The notes beneath the pieces are model-generated. The model saw only the letters and a program-made list of their open reading frames with translations. It was not told where the DNA came from and searched no databases. A stretch of DNA of 64,000 nucleotides. It comes from Methanonatronarchaeum sp. AMET-Sl. GTDB taxonomy: Archaea > Halobacteriota > Methanonatronarchaeia > Methanonatronarchaeales > Methanonatronarchaeaceae. Location: contig NZ_CP122958.1 of assembly GCF_029854155.1 (NCBI RefSeq), forward strand, positions 1,102,001 to 1,166,000, read 5' to 3'. Position 1 is the first letter of the stretch; every line of letters begins with the position of its first letter. Positions 1 through 15,417 of this stretch are shown in pieces. The position numbers were made by a program, and so were the translations under genes.

Positions 1-1506
<1,506 letters not shown>

Positions 1507-1507
1507 C

Positions 1508-3011
<1,504 letters not shown>

Positions 3012-3213
3012 AACGAGTATTAACTCTAGAAATCTAAATATCTTTAGATATCAAAAGCCAACACCACATCCTTAATCAATAATCATTATATACCTAAATA
3101 GTTATTCATCCTACGGAAAAAACCAAAAAACACAACACCAAACACAGAAAAAATAATCCAAGAAAAAACAAACCAAAAACACAATAACAATATTTAAAAT
3201 TTAATATTTAAAA

Positions 3214-3273
3214 TTTGTGAGAGTTTGAGAGAGCAATAAGTCCTCTTCCTTTAGGGAGAGGAGGATGTCACCC
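3214..3273 (+). repeat. Dispersed hairpin repeat, long right-end type (copy R1)
   Basis: Reads TTTGTGAGAGTTTGAGAGAG, then CAATAAGTCCTCTTCC, then TTTAGGGAGAGGAGGATGTC and ACCC. The core TCCTCTTCC/GGGAGAGGA folds into a hairpin with a TTTA loop. The same 60-base unit occurs inverted at 40167-40225 and 60981-61041. It resembles the right end of IS200/IS605 elements; no transposase gene lies beside it. Confidence 0.75.
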
Positions 3274-3372
3274 AACTACTGTTACCATTAAAAATAATTT
3301 AGGTAGGCCGATATATTAATAATCTAATTTTTCTAGAATCCTTTTTTTCATTTTTTTATTAATAATGGATTT

Positions 3373-3411
3373 CTTTAAAAAACTGTATGGTTGGGCCTAA
3401 AGTAGGCCCAA
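3373..3411 (-). terminator. Hairpin terminator after peroxiredoxin
   Basis: The inverted repeat TTGGGCC...GGCCCAA (3391-3411) is followed on the minus strand by a T-run (GTTTTTTAAAG). It lies 15 bp past the peroxiredoxin stop. Confidence 0.6.
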
Positions 3412-3425
3412 TTGCTTTATTTTTG

Positions 3426-4082
3426 TTATTTTTTGAAGCAAAGCCACCAGTCGTAGCAATCGATTTCACCATCTGCTTCTTGTTGTTTTCTTTTCTTGAT
3501 TGTTTGAACATCTCCTGCTGGTGGTATTATTACTCGATCTCCTTCTATTTCGTTTTCTGGCCAGTTTGCTGGTATTGCTACTCCTTCTTCGCTGTTTTTT
3601 TGGAATCCTTTTATCATTCTTATTATTTCACTTATGTTTCGACCTAGTTCTGCAGGGTAGTAGAGTATTGCTCTTATTGTTGATTGGGGGTCTACTATGA
3701 ATACTGCTCTAACCGTCATTGTTGCTTTTGAATGTATTAGTCCAAGTTTTTTGGCAACACTACCGACAGGGTCGGCTATTATTGGGAACTCTATCTCAGT
3801 ATCCATGTTGTCTTTTATCCATTCAGTCCATTTAAGGTGGCTGTGCACCTGGTCTATGCTTAGACCTATTAATTCGGTATTAAGTTCTTGGAACTCGTCA
3901 TATTTTTTTTGGAATGCTACAAACTCTGTGGTGCATACAGGTGTGAAGTCGCCAGGATGTGAAAACAGGATGAACCATTTTCCTTTATAGTCTTTTGGTA
4001 ACTCTATATCACCATGTGTTGTTTGTACTTCCATTTCTGGAAATTTGTCTCCAATTAATGGCATTGGTTTTTTTTCTTCCAT
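3426..4082 (-). CDS. Peroxiredoxin (thioredoxin peroxidase, archaeal long type)
   Basis: Reduces H2O2 and organic peroxides in the cytoplasm. The product is 218 aa from the ATG at 4082; a GTG three codons earlier is possible. The peroxidatic cysteine lies in [16 protein letters not shown] at about residue 47, and the resolving cysteines are in the C-terminal [12 protein letters not shown]. This is the layout of archaeal Prx6-like enzymes that cycle through C-terminal disulfides. A TATTTAAATT-like TATA element lies about 25-30 bases before the start, suggesting a leaderless or near-leaderless transcript. A small ArsR-type regulator is encoded about 150 bp upstream on the same strand and may control it; that is inference from proximity. 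Confidence 0.92.
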   Translation of the reverse strand: MEEKKPMPLIGDKFPEMEVQTTHGDIELPKDYKGKWFILFSHPGDFTPVCTTEFVAFQKKYDEFQELNTELIGLSIDQVHSHLKWTEWIKDNMDTEIEFPIIADPVGSVAKKLGLIHSKATMTVRAVFIVDPQSTIRAILYYPAELGRNISEIIRMIKGFQKNSEEGVAIPANWPENEIEGDRVIIPPAGDVQTIKKRKQQEADGEIDCYDWWLCFKK

Positions 4083-4236
4083 AAATTTCACTATACAAAT
4101 GTATGTAGGTTTAGAATTTAAATAATTTGGGTTTTAACTAAAATTAAGGAAATATAGAAGGTATATAATGATTTAAAGACTTATTTTAGATTAAAAAAAG
4201 ATATTGTACCTTTATAAAATTATTTATGGTCTATAC

Positions 4237-4506
4237 TTACTTGTTTTTCTGTATCTGTTTTGCTGTTTCTAGTATTTTTTTGGTTTGTTTTGGATATTTT
4301 AGTTTACACTCAACTTTTTTTCCACTTCTACGAGTCTTTAGTAAGTTTGCTTCTTCAAGTTTTTTGAAGTGCCTATACACTACCGATCTATCTCGTTCTA
4401 TAAGGTCTTCAAGCTCACATATACATACATAATCGTTTTCTTGAAGTAAGGCTTCTAACAGTGTTATTCTATGTTCCGAACTTAATGCCTTGAATAGTTT
4501 CTGCAT
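4237..4506 (-). CDS. ArsR-family winged-helix regulator
   Basis: 89 aa DNA-binding protein with a single winged-helix domain: LFKALSSEHRITLLEALL (first helices), then VCICELEDLIERDRSVVYRHFKKLEEANLLKTRRSGKKVECKL (recognition helix and wing). The VCICELE motif at about residue 27 matches the metal- or thiol-sensing CVCEL box of ArsR/SmtB repressors, so it may respond to metals or oxidants; only one CxC pair is present. It sits directly upstream of the peroxiredoxin and downstream of the TGS GTPase, all on the minus strand. The ligand cannot be told from the sequence. Confidence 0.8.
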   Translation of the reverse strand: MQKLFKALSSEHRITLLEALLQENDYVCICELEDLIERDRSVVYRHFKKLEEANLLKTRRSGKKVECKLKYPKQTKKILETAKQIQKNK

Positions 4507-4579
4507 TTTTCCCCTTTTTTATTTTTTTATTTTTTTTAGGTTTCTCTGTTTCTATATTTGTTGGTTTAGGGTAGGGATG

Positions 4580-5812
4580 TTAAGTTGATGAAACTATTTT
4601 TATTATATCTCCATTTTGGAGTTTTTCTTCTTCAGATATTCTCATATCTGTTTTAGCGTTTACGGCATATAGGTAGTTGTTTCCTATATCGCTGTGGATT
4701 TTGTAGGCTAGGTCTTTTGGGGTGGAGCCTTTTTCGAGGAGTATTGCGTCGGGTAGTACGTTGTCGTTTTTATCGGTATAGTTATTTTCATCTTCAACAG
4801 GGTAGACTACTATTTGGTTTAGTAGGTCGCGAACTGATTTTTCAATGGTTTCTTGAACTCCTGTTCCTCCGTATTTATGTAGTACTTCTTTTTTTATGAA
4901 CTCAAGTCCTTTTTTCTGTTTTTCTGAGAGTTTTTCGGGTTCGAGTATTTTGTAGTCGGTGTCTCCGGGACGGTAGTCGATTATTTTGTTTTGGCTTGCT
5001 TTTTTCAATGCAAGTTCGGCGCTAGCACTTGTTGGAACGACCTTTTGTTTTGTTTCTTTTATTTTTTCTATATTTTCTTTTGGAGCGATATCTGCTTTGT
5101 TTGCTGCTATTAAGATGGGTTTGCTTTCTCTTCGCATGTTTTCTATGAGGTTTTCTCGATCTTTTTCACTCCAGTTACTGGGTTTATTCTGATTTAGATC
5201 CAGTTTCGATATCGACATTTTTATGTCGTTTAGTGTTAGGCCAAGGCCTGTATATACGTCGTGGATTTCGTGTGACAAGTCTTTTTTTTGTACTTCAACT
5301 CTTCTGATGAGTGAGCTCCATTTATCTTCTATTATACTTAACATCCACATTTTTATTTCGTTGGTAAGGAAATCGATATCTTCTGTGGGATCGTGTTGGG
5401 ATATCTCGACTGGATTGCCTTTTTGGTCTGTAGATCCACTGCTATCTATTACGTGGATTAATGCATCTGCTTGCCGTAATTGGTCAAGAAACTCATTTCC
5501 TAATCCTTTTCCTTTATATGCATCTGGAACTAGGCCTGCTACATCTAAGAGTTCTATTGGTACGTGTCTTGTTCCATCTATGCATCTTGAGTTCTGGGGG
5601 TTACAGGTTATATCTAGTTCTTGACATGGACATGGTTCTCTTATGTATGCGTATCCTCTGTTTGAATCGATTGTTGTAAATGGATAGTTAGCTGTTTCAA
5701 CGTCTATACCGGTTGATGCCATAAAAAAAGTTGATTTGCCTGCGTTGGGTTTTCCTACAATTCCTAGAATTTTATTACCTCCAAATTTGCTTTCATGACT
5801 AAACGTTTTCAA
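4580..5812 (-). CDS. OBG-family GTPase with C-terminal TGS domain (YchF-like archaeal group)
   Basis: Translation-factor GTPase of the TRAFAC class. The G1 motif is [12 protein letters not shown], the G2 region is [15 protein letters not shown]3 is [11 protein letters not shown], and G4 is AANKAD. A cysteine-rich insert ([19 protein letters not shown], about residues 58-76) is typical of the archaeal and eukaryotic members. The last ~70 residues ([22 protein letters not shown]...NGDIIKI) are a TGS domain. 410 aa, normal for the family. The first codons before [11 protein letters not shown] are variable and the true start could be internal. Role by family: ribosome-associated nucleotide hydrolysis; exact substrate unknown. 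Confidence 0.88.
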   Translation of the reverse strand: MKTFSHESKFGGNKILGIVGKPNAGKSTFFMASTGIDVETANYPFTTIDSNRGYAYIREPCPCQELDITCNPQNSRCIDGTRHVPIELLDVAGLVPDAYKGKGLGNEFLDQLRQADALIHVIDSSGSTDQKGNPVEISQHDPTEDIDFLTNEIKMWMLSIIEDKWSSLIRRVEVQKKDLSHEIHDVYTGLGLTLNDIKMSISKLDLNQNKPSNWSEKDRENLIENMRRESKPILIAANKADIAPKENIEKIKETKQKVVPTSASAELALKKASQNKIIDYRPGDTDYKILEPEKLSEKQKKGLEFIKKEVLHKYGGTGVQETIEKSVRDLLNQIVVYPVEDENNYTDKNDNVLPDAILLEKGSTPKDLAYKIHSDIGNNYLYAVNAKTDMRISEEEKLQNGDIIKIVSST

Positions 5813-5972
5813 GGGGGAAATTTTGGAAAAATTTTGGGTTGATTGAATTAATTTTGTTTTTTTAGGCTTAGTTTAATCTCAAGTTATTGGTTTTTTTGGA
5901 ATTAAATTGGTTAAAATTTATTTTTTTGTTTATCTAGGGGTTTTTTGGGATCTATTGTTTATGTTTTTGGGT

Positions 5973-6329
5973 TTACAACCCTTTTTTTTCTATTTCGCCT
6001 TTTTCTCTTTTTTCTCCGAAGGATCTTAATCCCTCTGTCTTTAGTTGTTTTTTTAGTTTTTTTGCTTGTGTTTTTGTGATTTCTTTTTGTTTTTTGAAGT
6101 ACTCGATTATTTCTTTTGCTTGTTGTGGTGTTTCACAGCCTTTTAAGTGGTCTTTTATTGAGGGTATTTTTGTTTCTTCTTTTATTGGTGAGTGCTGTTT
6201 TTCTGTGTTTTTGTTTGCTGGACAACTAGTTTCGTTTGGGTTTTTTATTTCATCTATTCCTATTGTGGGAGAGGTCTTGAGGTCTTCATATATTTTTGGG
6301 AATTTTTCTTTTAGGTTTTCAATTTTCAT
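5973..6329 (-). CDS. Small conserved archaeal protein, DUF2095-like
   Basis: About 118 aa and lysine/glutamate-rich. It starts [18 protein letters not shown], has a low-complexity middle containing CPANKN, a helical segment with [15 protein letters not shown], and ends [18 protein letters not shown]. The C-terminal RSFG...G pattern recalls the archaeal DUF2095 family, but the assignment is from memory of the motif and not certain. Its start overlaps the end of the bactofilin-like gene by about 10 bp, placing it last in an apgM-bactofilin-DUF operon. Function unknown. Confidence 0.6.
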   Translation of the reverse strand: MKIENLKEKFPKIYEDLKTSPTIGIDEIKNPNETSCPANKNTEKQHSPIKEETKIPSIKDHLKGCETPQQAKEIIEYFKKQKEITKTQAKKLKKQLKTEGLRSFGEKREKGEIEKKGL

Positions 6330-7305
6330 CTTTATCACGTTTTATTTTGTTTTTTTCTTCTACAATTGAATCAATCTTCTCAGGGGTTAGTAGTGATAGG
6401 GTTGGGAGTTCTTTGGTTTTGATTCCTATATCATCTGGGGTTGGTTGTGGTTTCTTGTTTTTTTGTTTTTTTGGTATTATCTGTACGCCTTTTTTTGCGT
6501 GTATGGTTCCTTCTGTATGTGCTTCATCGTGTATTCGTACTATATCGGCTGTTATGTCTCCTAATATGCTTGCGTTTTTCTCTATCTCTACTTTTCGTTT
6601 GCTTGTTATGTTTCCATGGACTACTGTTCCTTTTTTAAGTTTTACATTGCCTTTTGATTTGATGCTTCCAAAAAAAGTGGTGTATTTATCAATTTTTACG
6701 TCTCTTGCTCTAAGGTTTCCTATGAACCTACATTCTTTTCCGATTATAGCTTTTCCTGGTGCATCTATCTCGGATCCGAACTCTACTCCTTTTGGTATTA
6801 TTAATGCGTTTTCTGGAATCTGTTCTTCAAACATTTCTTCAAGTATTTCTTCTATCTCTTCTGTTTCGCTTCTCCTCAAAAGGTTTGAAAAAAGAAGCAG
6901 GAAGTACATGAAAAGTGGTATTGGGTTTCTTATGGTTATCCATCCGTTAGCTTCAAACCCTTCATCGATATCAACATCGTTACCTATGTCGAGGTTTTTT
7001 TCTACAAGGAGTTTACCATTTATTTTACATCGCTCACCTATATATGCATCTTGGCCGACTATGAGGTCTCCATCTATTAATGACCACAGACCTAACTCAA
7101 CGTCACCATCTGCATATACATCGTCTTCGATGTCTACTCGCTCTCCGGTTTGAATCGACTTCGGTGTCTTTATTCCATACTGTAGATTACTGTTGCTTCC
7201 AATAACAACATCGCTGTCGGTGACGATTAAACGTTCTTCAATCCGGGTTTTATCAGGTATTATGAATAATTCATCGTCTTCCATATTTCTCATCTCATGC
7301 TCCAT
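6319..7305 (-). CDS. Bactofilin-like polymer-forming repeat protein with central membrane segment
   Basis: 328 aa. Two blocks of short beta-helix repeats of the bactofilin type flank a hydrophobic stretch. Block 1 (about 20-130) contains repeats such as [20 protein letters not shown] and [19 protein letters not shown]. The membrane segment is [16 protein letters not shown] (about 137-152). An acidic linker ([17 protein letters not shown]) leads to block 2 (about 175-285), with [17 protein letters not shown] and [20 protein letters not shown] repeats. This suggests a membrane-bound scaffold or polymer, by analogy with bacterial bactofilins. Its start overlaps the apgM stop by 11 bp and its end overlaps the next small gene. 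Confidence 0.72.
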   Translation of the reverse strand: MEHEMRNMEDDELFIIPDKTRIEERLIVTDSDVVIGSNSNLQYGIKTPKSIQTGERVDIEDDVYADGDVELGLWSLIDGDLIVGQDAYIGERCKINGKLLVEKNLDIGNDVDIDEGFEANGWITIRNPIPLFMYFLLLFSNLLRRSETEEIEEILEEMFEEQIPENALIIPKGVEFGSEIDAPGKAIIGKECRFIGNLRARDVKIDKYTTFFGSIKSKGNVKLKKGTVVHGNITSKRKVEIEKNASILGDITADIVRIHDEAHTEGTIHAKKGVQIIPKKQKNKKPQPTPDDIGIKTKELPTLSLLTPEKIDSIVEEKNKIKRDKDEN

Positions 7306-8512
7306 ATTTACTTGATTTGTTTGTTATATCAAGGCAGATTGGCATTAGGTCCTTTCCTTTAATTCTCAGTAAACCACCTTTGTATGTATTTTCATCGAAC
7401 CTATCTACATCATCAACTCTAACTCCATCACCTACCATTGTAATGGGGACAGGATCACCAGAATGATCTTTAATTGTTAATGGTGTGGAGTGGTCTGCAG
7501 TTAAAACCATCAATGTATCATCAAGTTCTTGTAGTAAATAACCAACTGCTGGATCTATTTTCTCTTCTATATACCGAATTTTTCCCTCTCCATCTCCATC
7601 ATGACCGGCTTCATCTCCACCCTTTAAATGAAGTAAAACGAAATCCTTAGTTTCTAGTTGTCTGACAGTTTCAATAGCCTTATTCATCACGTTAGAGTCG
7701 GTACTACCGGTCGCACCATCAACATCGATAACATCCATTCCAACAACCTTACCAATACCTCTCATTAACCCTGTTCCTGAAATAATAGCTGAATCCAAAC
7801 CAAGTTTTTCGTCTATAGGTTCCACAGATGGTACCTCACCAACCCCTCTTAACAGAACAGTGTTGGCAGGATAAAGACCCTTATCAACTCTCTCTTGATT
7901 AACTGGATGTTTCTCTAAAACTTCACCGGCTTTCTCAATAAACATATTAAGGATTTTAGCCGTTTTTTCACCACTTGGATCCAATGCCTTTACTTCTTTA
8001 GGAGCATAACCAGGTTTCTTAGGGTCTGAACCTGTTACTTTACTTGATAAACCGTCTCCACGAAGCACTAAAGCACCACGATGCCCTGTAGATTCACGAA
8101 AAATAACTTCAACCCCATTTAACCTCTTTATGTTTTCTTGAACGGCCTTAGCCAACTCACTTGTTTTATTAATTCTTCCAGCCCTTCTATCAACAATCAA
8201 GCCATCCTTTTCGGTAGCAAAATTACATCTAAACGCTATATCCCCTTCTTCTACATCAATCCCTACTCCAGCAGCCTCAAATGGACCACGACCAGTATAT
8301 GTATTATAGGGATCATAACCAACCAAAGATAGGTGAGATGTATCCGACCCAGGCCTTACACCCGGAGATATCGGATCCATAATTCCAGAAACACCTAATT
8401 TAGCTGCTTCATCAAGGTTTGGAGTCTCTGCAACTTGAAGAGAAGTAAGGCCATTTAGGCTTGGAGTAGGCCTACCACTAATACCATCCATAACTACTAA
8501 CAAGATATTCAT
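7295..8512 (-). CDS. apgM: 2,3-bisphosphoglycerate-independent phosphoglycerate mutase, archaeal type
   Basis: Interconverts 3- and 2-phosphoglycerate in glycolysis and gluconeogenesis. The product is 405 aa, usual for archaeal ApgM. Alkaline-phosphatase-superfamily metal motifs are clear: [16 protein letters not shown] at the N-terminus (first metal Asp), [15 protein letters not shown] with the catalytic Ser near residue 60, [15 protein letters not shown], and LTADHSTPL near residue 335. It is the first gene of a unit with overlapping bactofilin-like and DUF2095-like genes. Confidence 0.95.
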   Translation of the reverse strand: MNILLVVMDGISGRPTPSLNGLTSLQVAETPNLDEAAKLGVSGIMDPISPGVRPGSDTSHLSLVGYDPYNTYTGRGPFEAAGVGIDVEEGDIAFRCNFATEKDGLIVDRRAGRINKTSELAKAVQENIKRLNGVEVIFRESTGHRGALVLRGDGLSSKVTGSDPKKPGYAPKEVKALDPSGEKTAKILNMFIEKAGEVLEKHPVNQERVDKGLYPANTVLLRGVGEVPSVEPIDEKLGLDSAIISGTGLMRGIGKVVGMDVIDVDGATGSTDSNVMNKAIETVRQLETKDFVLLHLKGGDEAGHDGDGEGKIRYIEEKIDPAVGYLLQELDDTLMVLTADHSTPLTIKDHSGDPVPITMVGDGVRVDDVDRFDENTYKGGLLRIKGKDLMPICLDITNKSSKYGA

Positions 8513-8669
8513 TTTAACCCCTAAACAAATCTATTAAATAAAAATATTGATATAACCAAATAAACTATTGAACTAAGTTAATAAAAAAAGATTGTATAAA
8601 GAAAAACCTACATTTTTTTAGATAAACCCGATAAAAAATGTATAATTAATTCATTTTATTTTTTGGTTT

Positions 8670-9453
<784 letters not shown>

Positions 9454-9585
9454 CTATAATCAAATCGAGGTATTTCATTTTAACGGTCCATTTTATATGT
9501 CCCATGAGACCTCTATTTCTGTATTTTATTTCTGGTTGTCTCATAGGTTTTTCTATATTTATTTTCTTTAAAAAGTTTTGATTCC

Positions 9586-10302
<717 letters not shown>

Positions 10303-10378
10303 GTATGGTCCTCCAATTTGAAGTTTAAATTTATTTATATGATTGTTTTAAAACTGTTTTTATTTTAGGTTTGTTTGT

Positions 10379-11933
<1,555 letters not shown>

Positions 11934-11943
<10 letters not shown>

Positions 11944-12188
11944 AATCCATCTACCTCTTCGGCCACATCTATACATTTCAAAATATCATCTAACGAGGCT
12001 ATTGATTGCCTAACGCTTGAAAAACTAAATCTAATTTTTATTTCTCTTACTTCGCTATCTATGTCTTTTGTTTTTTGTTTATAATCGATTTGTATGTTTG
12101 GGAGGTTGTCGGGTTCAAGTGCTCCGATTAAAACTTTGGGAGAATCTGTCTCTATTTTCATTTCACCTTCAACAGGCGGTTTATCCAT
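11934..12188 (-). CDS. pcc1: KEOPS complex subunit Pcc1
   Basis: 84 aa dimeric subunit of the KEOPS complex that makes the N6-threonylcarbamoyl modification of A37 in ANN-decoding tRNAs. Archaeal Pcc1 features are visible: a short beta-alpha fold with IKIRFSFSSVRQSIASLDDILKCIDVAEEV, where SVRQSIASLDD matches the conserved R-A-S-L-D motif. It overlaps the DHH gene upstream by 8 bp and SerRS downstream by 10 bp. Kae1 and Bud32 lie 2.6-4.5 kb upstream in the same direction. Confidence 0.88.
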
Positions 12189-13515
12189 CTATATCCCCCA
12201 ATTGGCTACATATTATTTCATCGATTTTTTTATAGAAGGTGTCTATTGATTCATTTGGCACTGAAGCTCCACTCGCTATGTTATGGCCTCCGCCTCGACC
12301 TCCAACCAGTTTTGCTGCTTTAGACATCGCTTCTGATAGGTTAAGTCCATTATCTATTAGGTTTTCATTTCCTCGGGCACTCACTTTTGTTTCATCTTCA
12401 TCTCTGTATATAGATAAAATTGGTTTTTCAGTAAGTAAGCAGTTTACAGCTATCGATGCAACCGCTCCTTTTATCGATTGTGTTTCAACCTCGATTACGT
12501 TGAAACAGTCATGTTTAATGGTTTTTTCCTTGATCCCATCAAGTTCGTCTAACATTTTTTTATTGAATTCTTTTTCATAACCACGTGCTTCATCTATATG
12601 TTTTTCATCATCTAAAGCCAGTGATAAAGCCATGCCGTATTTTTCTTTACGAGCACAAGAGTTTATTAGTGAAGTTAATTCTGTGGCGTAGTTTACAGGG
12701 CCTTTTTTTATTTTATATAAATCTCCAACCATCGATGTTATTGATTTAGCTGTGGCTCCTTGACTTAAAAGCATTAAAGATAAAGTTTTTATCAATTTTT
12801 TTTTCTCTTCTTTGGTTAAATCAGTAATCTGTTTTTCAGATGGAATATTGAGTCTTTTTAGTAAACGATTTACACGTTCGATGTTATTTAGATTATTGAA
12901 GTAGGGGTCTGTAGAGGTTGTTAATGCTTGACTTGTTTTTCCATAAAGCCTTAAACCCTCTTCTATCTCTATTGCTCCGACCTCTATTCCGTCCATAACC
13001 AATTTTTTGTTTATTCCTTTAAGTGGTAAGTGTTGTCTGTCACCTATTGCTCCAGCAAGAGCAATGCAGGATAGATCTTTGTTTTCTTGATTCATTTCAC
13101 GTGCTATAAGGTATGAAAGCCCTGCCGCACTCACCTCAGATGACCCATCTATGTTGTAGTGATGTGGATTTAGATGTAGGTCAGCTATCCCATCACTGTA
13201 TTCAGGTGGATGGTGGTCTGCTACCAAGACTTTTTTATTAATTTTATCGATTACGTCTGGCTGTCCACTACCCATATCGAAGAAAACCACGGTTTCCTCT
13301 TCTTCTTCATTTATTTTATCCACAATCTCCATTGAAGGCCTGCTAACTATGGTTGTGTGGAAAGGAATTTCTTCTCTATTTAAAGCTGTGCATAAGACTC
13401 CAGCTGAGGTTATTCCATCAGCGTCTTTATGAGAGATACATCTAACGAAATTTGATGAAACAAGTTCGTCAGCCAGCTCTCTAGCCTGAGCAACTATCTC
13501 CTTCAATGTTCTCAC
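12181..13515 (-). CDS. DHH/DHHA1 family phosphoesterase, archaeal RecJ-like (GAN-type) exonuclease
   Basis: 444 aa. The DHH catalytic motifs are CISHKDADGITSAGVL (motif I), VVFFDMGSGQPDVI (II), VLVADHHPPEYSDG (III) and LAGAIGDRQH (IV). The DHHA1 domain ends with GGRGGGHNIASGASVP, which binds the nucleic-acid end. By family it is a single-strand exonuclease; archaeal members bind the replicative CMG/GINS complex. Clustering with KEOPS and ribosomal genes is common in archaea. Whether it acts on DNA or RNA cannot be read here. Confidence 0.88.
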   Translation of the reverse strand: MRTLKEIVAQARELADELVSSNFVRCISHKDADGITSAGVLCTALNREEIPFHTTIVSRPSMEIVDKINEEEEETVVFFDMGSGQPDVIDKINKKVLVADHHPPEYSDGIADLHLNPHHYNIDGSSEVSAAGLSYLIAREMNQENKDLSCIALAGAIGDRQHLPLKGINKKLVMDGIEVGAIEIEEGLRLYGKTSQALTTSTDPYFNNLNNIERVNRLLKRLNIPSEKQITDLTKEEKKKLIKTLSLMLLSQGATAKSITSMVGDLYKIKKGPVNYATELTSLINSCARKEKYGMALSLALDDEKHIDEARGYEKEFNKKMLDELDGIKEKTIKHDCFNVIEVETQSIKGAVASIAVNCLLTEKPILSIYRDEDETKVSARGNENLIDNGLNLSEAMSKAAKLVGGRGGGHNIASGASVPNESIDTFYKKIDEIICSQLGDIDG

Positions 13516-13585
13516 TAAAAAATTTATTTATAGAAAAAACAGGTTTAGTTTTAGAGGGGTTGTTTAAACGCCCTCAAACCAATGT

Positions 13586-13999
13586 TTATTCAGAAATTAA
13601 TAAATCAGCTTTTTCTGGCTTGTATTTCCAGTTTTCTGGAATTCTGCCTTTATCTCTATAGTAATTAGCAAGTTGATGGACTTTTGACTCTGTTATCTGG
13701 AGACCTCTTTTACTACTATTATCGTTTGGGTTTTGATTTTGGTGTTCACGAAGTTTTTTAGCTTTGATAACAAGGTTTTTCAGGTCCTCAGGTATCTTTG
13801 GCTCTGCATCCCTGTCACTTAATATATCTGAGATTTTTTTACCGGTGACTTCTCTGACATCTGGAACTGCGTATTTATCTCTTAACACCATTCCAATCTC
13901 ACTTGTTGAATAACCTTCTTCTTTTAAATCAACGACCAAGTCTTCGATTTCCTCAACATCCATATTAATCCATTCATATTTATCTTCTGAAGTTGACAT
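13586..13999 (-). CDS. rps15: Small ribosomal subunit protein uS15
   Basis: 137 aa, within the archaeal S15 range (~150). It carries the archaeal N-terminal extension (VEEIEDLVVDLKEEGYSTSEIGMVLRDKYAVPDVREVTGKKI) and the core S15 segment with RGLQITESKVHQLANYYRDKGRIPENWKY. The early region is acidic, more than in low-salt methanogens. It lies between the XTP pyrophosphatase and DHH nuclease genes, with modest gaps on both sides. Confidence 0.95.
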   Translation of the reverse strand: MSTSEDKYEWINMDVEEIEDLVVDLKEEGYSTSEIGMVLRDKYAVPDVREVTGKKISDILSDRDAEPKIPEDLKNLVIKAKKLREHQNQNPNDNSSKRGLQITESKVHQLANYYRDKGRIPENWKYKPEKADLLISE

Positions 14000-14105
14000 A
14001 ATATATCCTCCATAACTGAAACTTAAAAGACCTTAGAATTACTTTTATCTTTTGGAACATCAAAACAAAAAAATCTATAATATATCTATCATTTTTTATC
14101 AACTC

Positions 14106-14148
14106 AAGCCTTAAGACCTACTTTCTCTTTAGGGAGCGGGTTACTTCA
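14106..14148 (+). repeat. Dispersed hairpin repeat, short type (copy R2)
   Basis: AGCCTTAAGACCTACTTTCT followed by CTTTAGGGAGCGGGTTACTTCAC. It has the TAAGACC...CTTTAGGGAG...TTCAC skeleton of the other copies. Its terminal TCA is, on the minus strand, the TGA stop codon of the XTP pyrophosphatase gene. Confidence 0.65.
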
Positions 14149-14694
14149 CTGTTTTTTTAGCCAATGATCTAGTTTTTTCAATGCCTTTCTTCTATGTGAT
14201 AACTGGTTTTTTGCTTCCATATCCATTTGACCAAACGTTTTGTTTTTGTTTTTAGGTATGAATATTGGGTCGTATCCAAAGCCATGCTTCCCTTTTTGTT
14301 GGTGAGCTATCTTTCCAACGACTTTGCCTTTAAATATCTTAGTTGTATCTTTGTCTATGTATGCAACTATAGATTTAAAGTGGCAATCTCTGTTTTTTTG
14401 GTTTTTCATTAACTCTAAGATGCCTTTGTTTTTGATAGTTTGATGTACGTATGATGAGTATGGTCCTGGGAAACCGTTGTATGCATCTATAAATAGTCCT
14501 GAATCTTCAACAATCAATGGTTTTTTCAATCTTTTGAAGGCGTTTTCAGCTCCGTTGGTCGCAACGTTTTCAATTTTGTCTTGTATTTCAGGATAACCAA
14601 TATCAGATATTTTTACCTTTATCGGATGAAGTATTTCTTGCGCTTCCCTGGCTTTATTTTCATTACCCGTTATGAATGTTATTTGTTTTTTCAT
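14146..14694 (-). CDS. XTP/dITP pyrophosphatase (HAM1/RdgB family)
   Basis: Hydrolyses non-canonical purine triphosphates to keep inosine and xanthosine out of nucleic acids. The 182 aa product begins with ITFITGNENKAREAQEIL, the family substrate-binding motif, followed by VEDSGLFIDAYNGFPGPYSSYVHQT and GFGYDPIFIPKNKNKTFGQM. Sense codons are strongly A-rich, as in the Bud32 gene upstream. Its TGA stop lies inside the end of repeat R2. Confidence 0.93.
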   Translation of the reverse strand: MKKQITFITGNENKAREAQEILHPIKVKISDIGYPEIQDKIENVATNGAENAFKRLKKPLIVEDSGLFIDAYNGFPGPYSSYVHQTIKNKGILELMKNQKNRDCHFKSIVAYIDKDTTKIFKGKVVGKIAHQQKGKHGFGYDPIFIPKNKNKTFGQMDMEAKNQLSHRRKALKKLDHWLKKQ

Positions 14695-14817
14695 TGTACT
14701 CCTTCCTTTTTAGGTATACTATAGTTATAGAGTTTTAGTTTGGTTGTTATTTAGTTGTGTTTTTATTTTTTTTAGGTGTTGGCTGATGGTTTCTGTATCA
14801 TATGGGGAGAGGGGTTG

Positions 14818-15417
14818 TTATTGTGGTATGTATTTTCCTCTTTTTTGTATTTCTCTGAGTCTTTTGAATACTTTTTTGTGTTTTGGGAATGTTTTTTTGT
14901 ATCCTTTTTTGATTTGTTTTATTGAGTTGTTTGGTTGGTGTGTTGCTTTTATTGATTGGAATAGTATGTGTAGGTCGACTCCTCTTGCTTCGATGTGGAC
15001 GTCGTATTCTGCTAATCCGAAGTCTATTATGTAGATTTTGTTTTTGTGTTTGATCATGTTGCTTGTTGTTAGGTCGCCGTGTACTAAACCGGCGTTATGG
15101 AGTTTTCCTATGTTTTTTCCGATTTCATTGTATTGTTGGGGGTTTAGTTTGTTGTATATGTTTTTTAGTTTATCGCCGTCTATGTATTCGAATTCGATTG
15201 TATGGTTTTTGATATCGAGTATTATTGGTGTTGGGACTCCGGCTTGACGTGCTTGTGATGTTATTTTTGTTTCTTTGATTACTCTTTCTCTTCGTATTCT
15301 GTTGTCCAGTTCTGGGTGTCTGTATTTTTTTGGTATTCTTTTTTTTAGGATTTTGTTTCCTTTTAGATATATCTCTGCTTCTGCACCGCGATCTATTAGT
15401 TTTGGTTTCATCTCCAA
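14818..15417 (-). CDS. bud32: KEOPS complex kinase/ATPase Bud32
   Basis: 199 aa RIO-like protein kinase/ATPase of the KEOPS tRNA t6A machinery. Visible motifs: the Gly-loop region LIDRGAEAEIYLKGN, the catalytic Lys in KILKKRIPKKYRHPELD, the catalytic loop HGDLTTSNMI, and the DFG-like IIDFGLAEYDVHIEARGVDLH. Its start overlaps the kae1 end by 10 bp, so Kae1 and Bud32 are separate but translationally coupled polypeptides rather than the fusion seen in some methanogens. Confidence 0.95.
   Translation of the reverse strand: MEMKPKLIDRGAEAEIYLKGNKILKKRIPKKYRHPELDNRIRRERVIKETKITSQARQAGVPTPIILDIKNHTIEFEYIDGDKLKNIYNKLNPQQYNEIGKNIGKLHNAGLVHGDLTTSNMIKHKNKIYIIDFGLAEYDVHIEARGVDLHILFQSIKATHQPNNSIKQIKKGYKKTFPKHKKVFKRLREIQKRGKYIPQ

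Noticed and set aside
6296..7153. 285-residue plus-strand frame over the bactofilin-like gene
   Set aside because: Composition is an antisense shadow (Ser, Phe, Pro); the minus-strand gene has domain structure and operon overlap.
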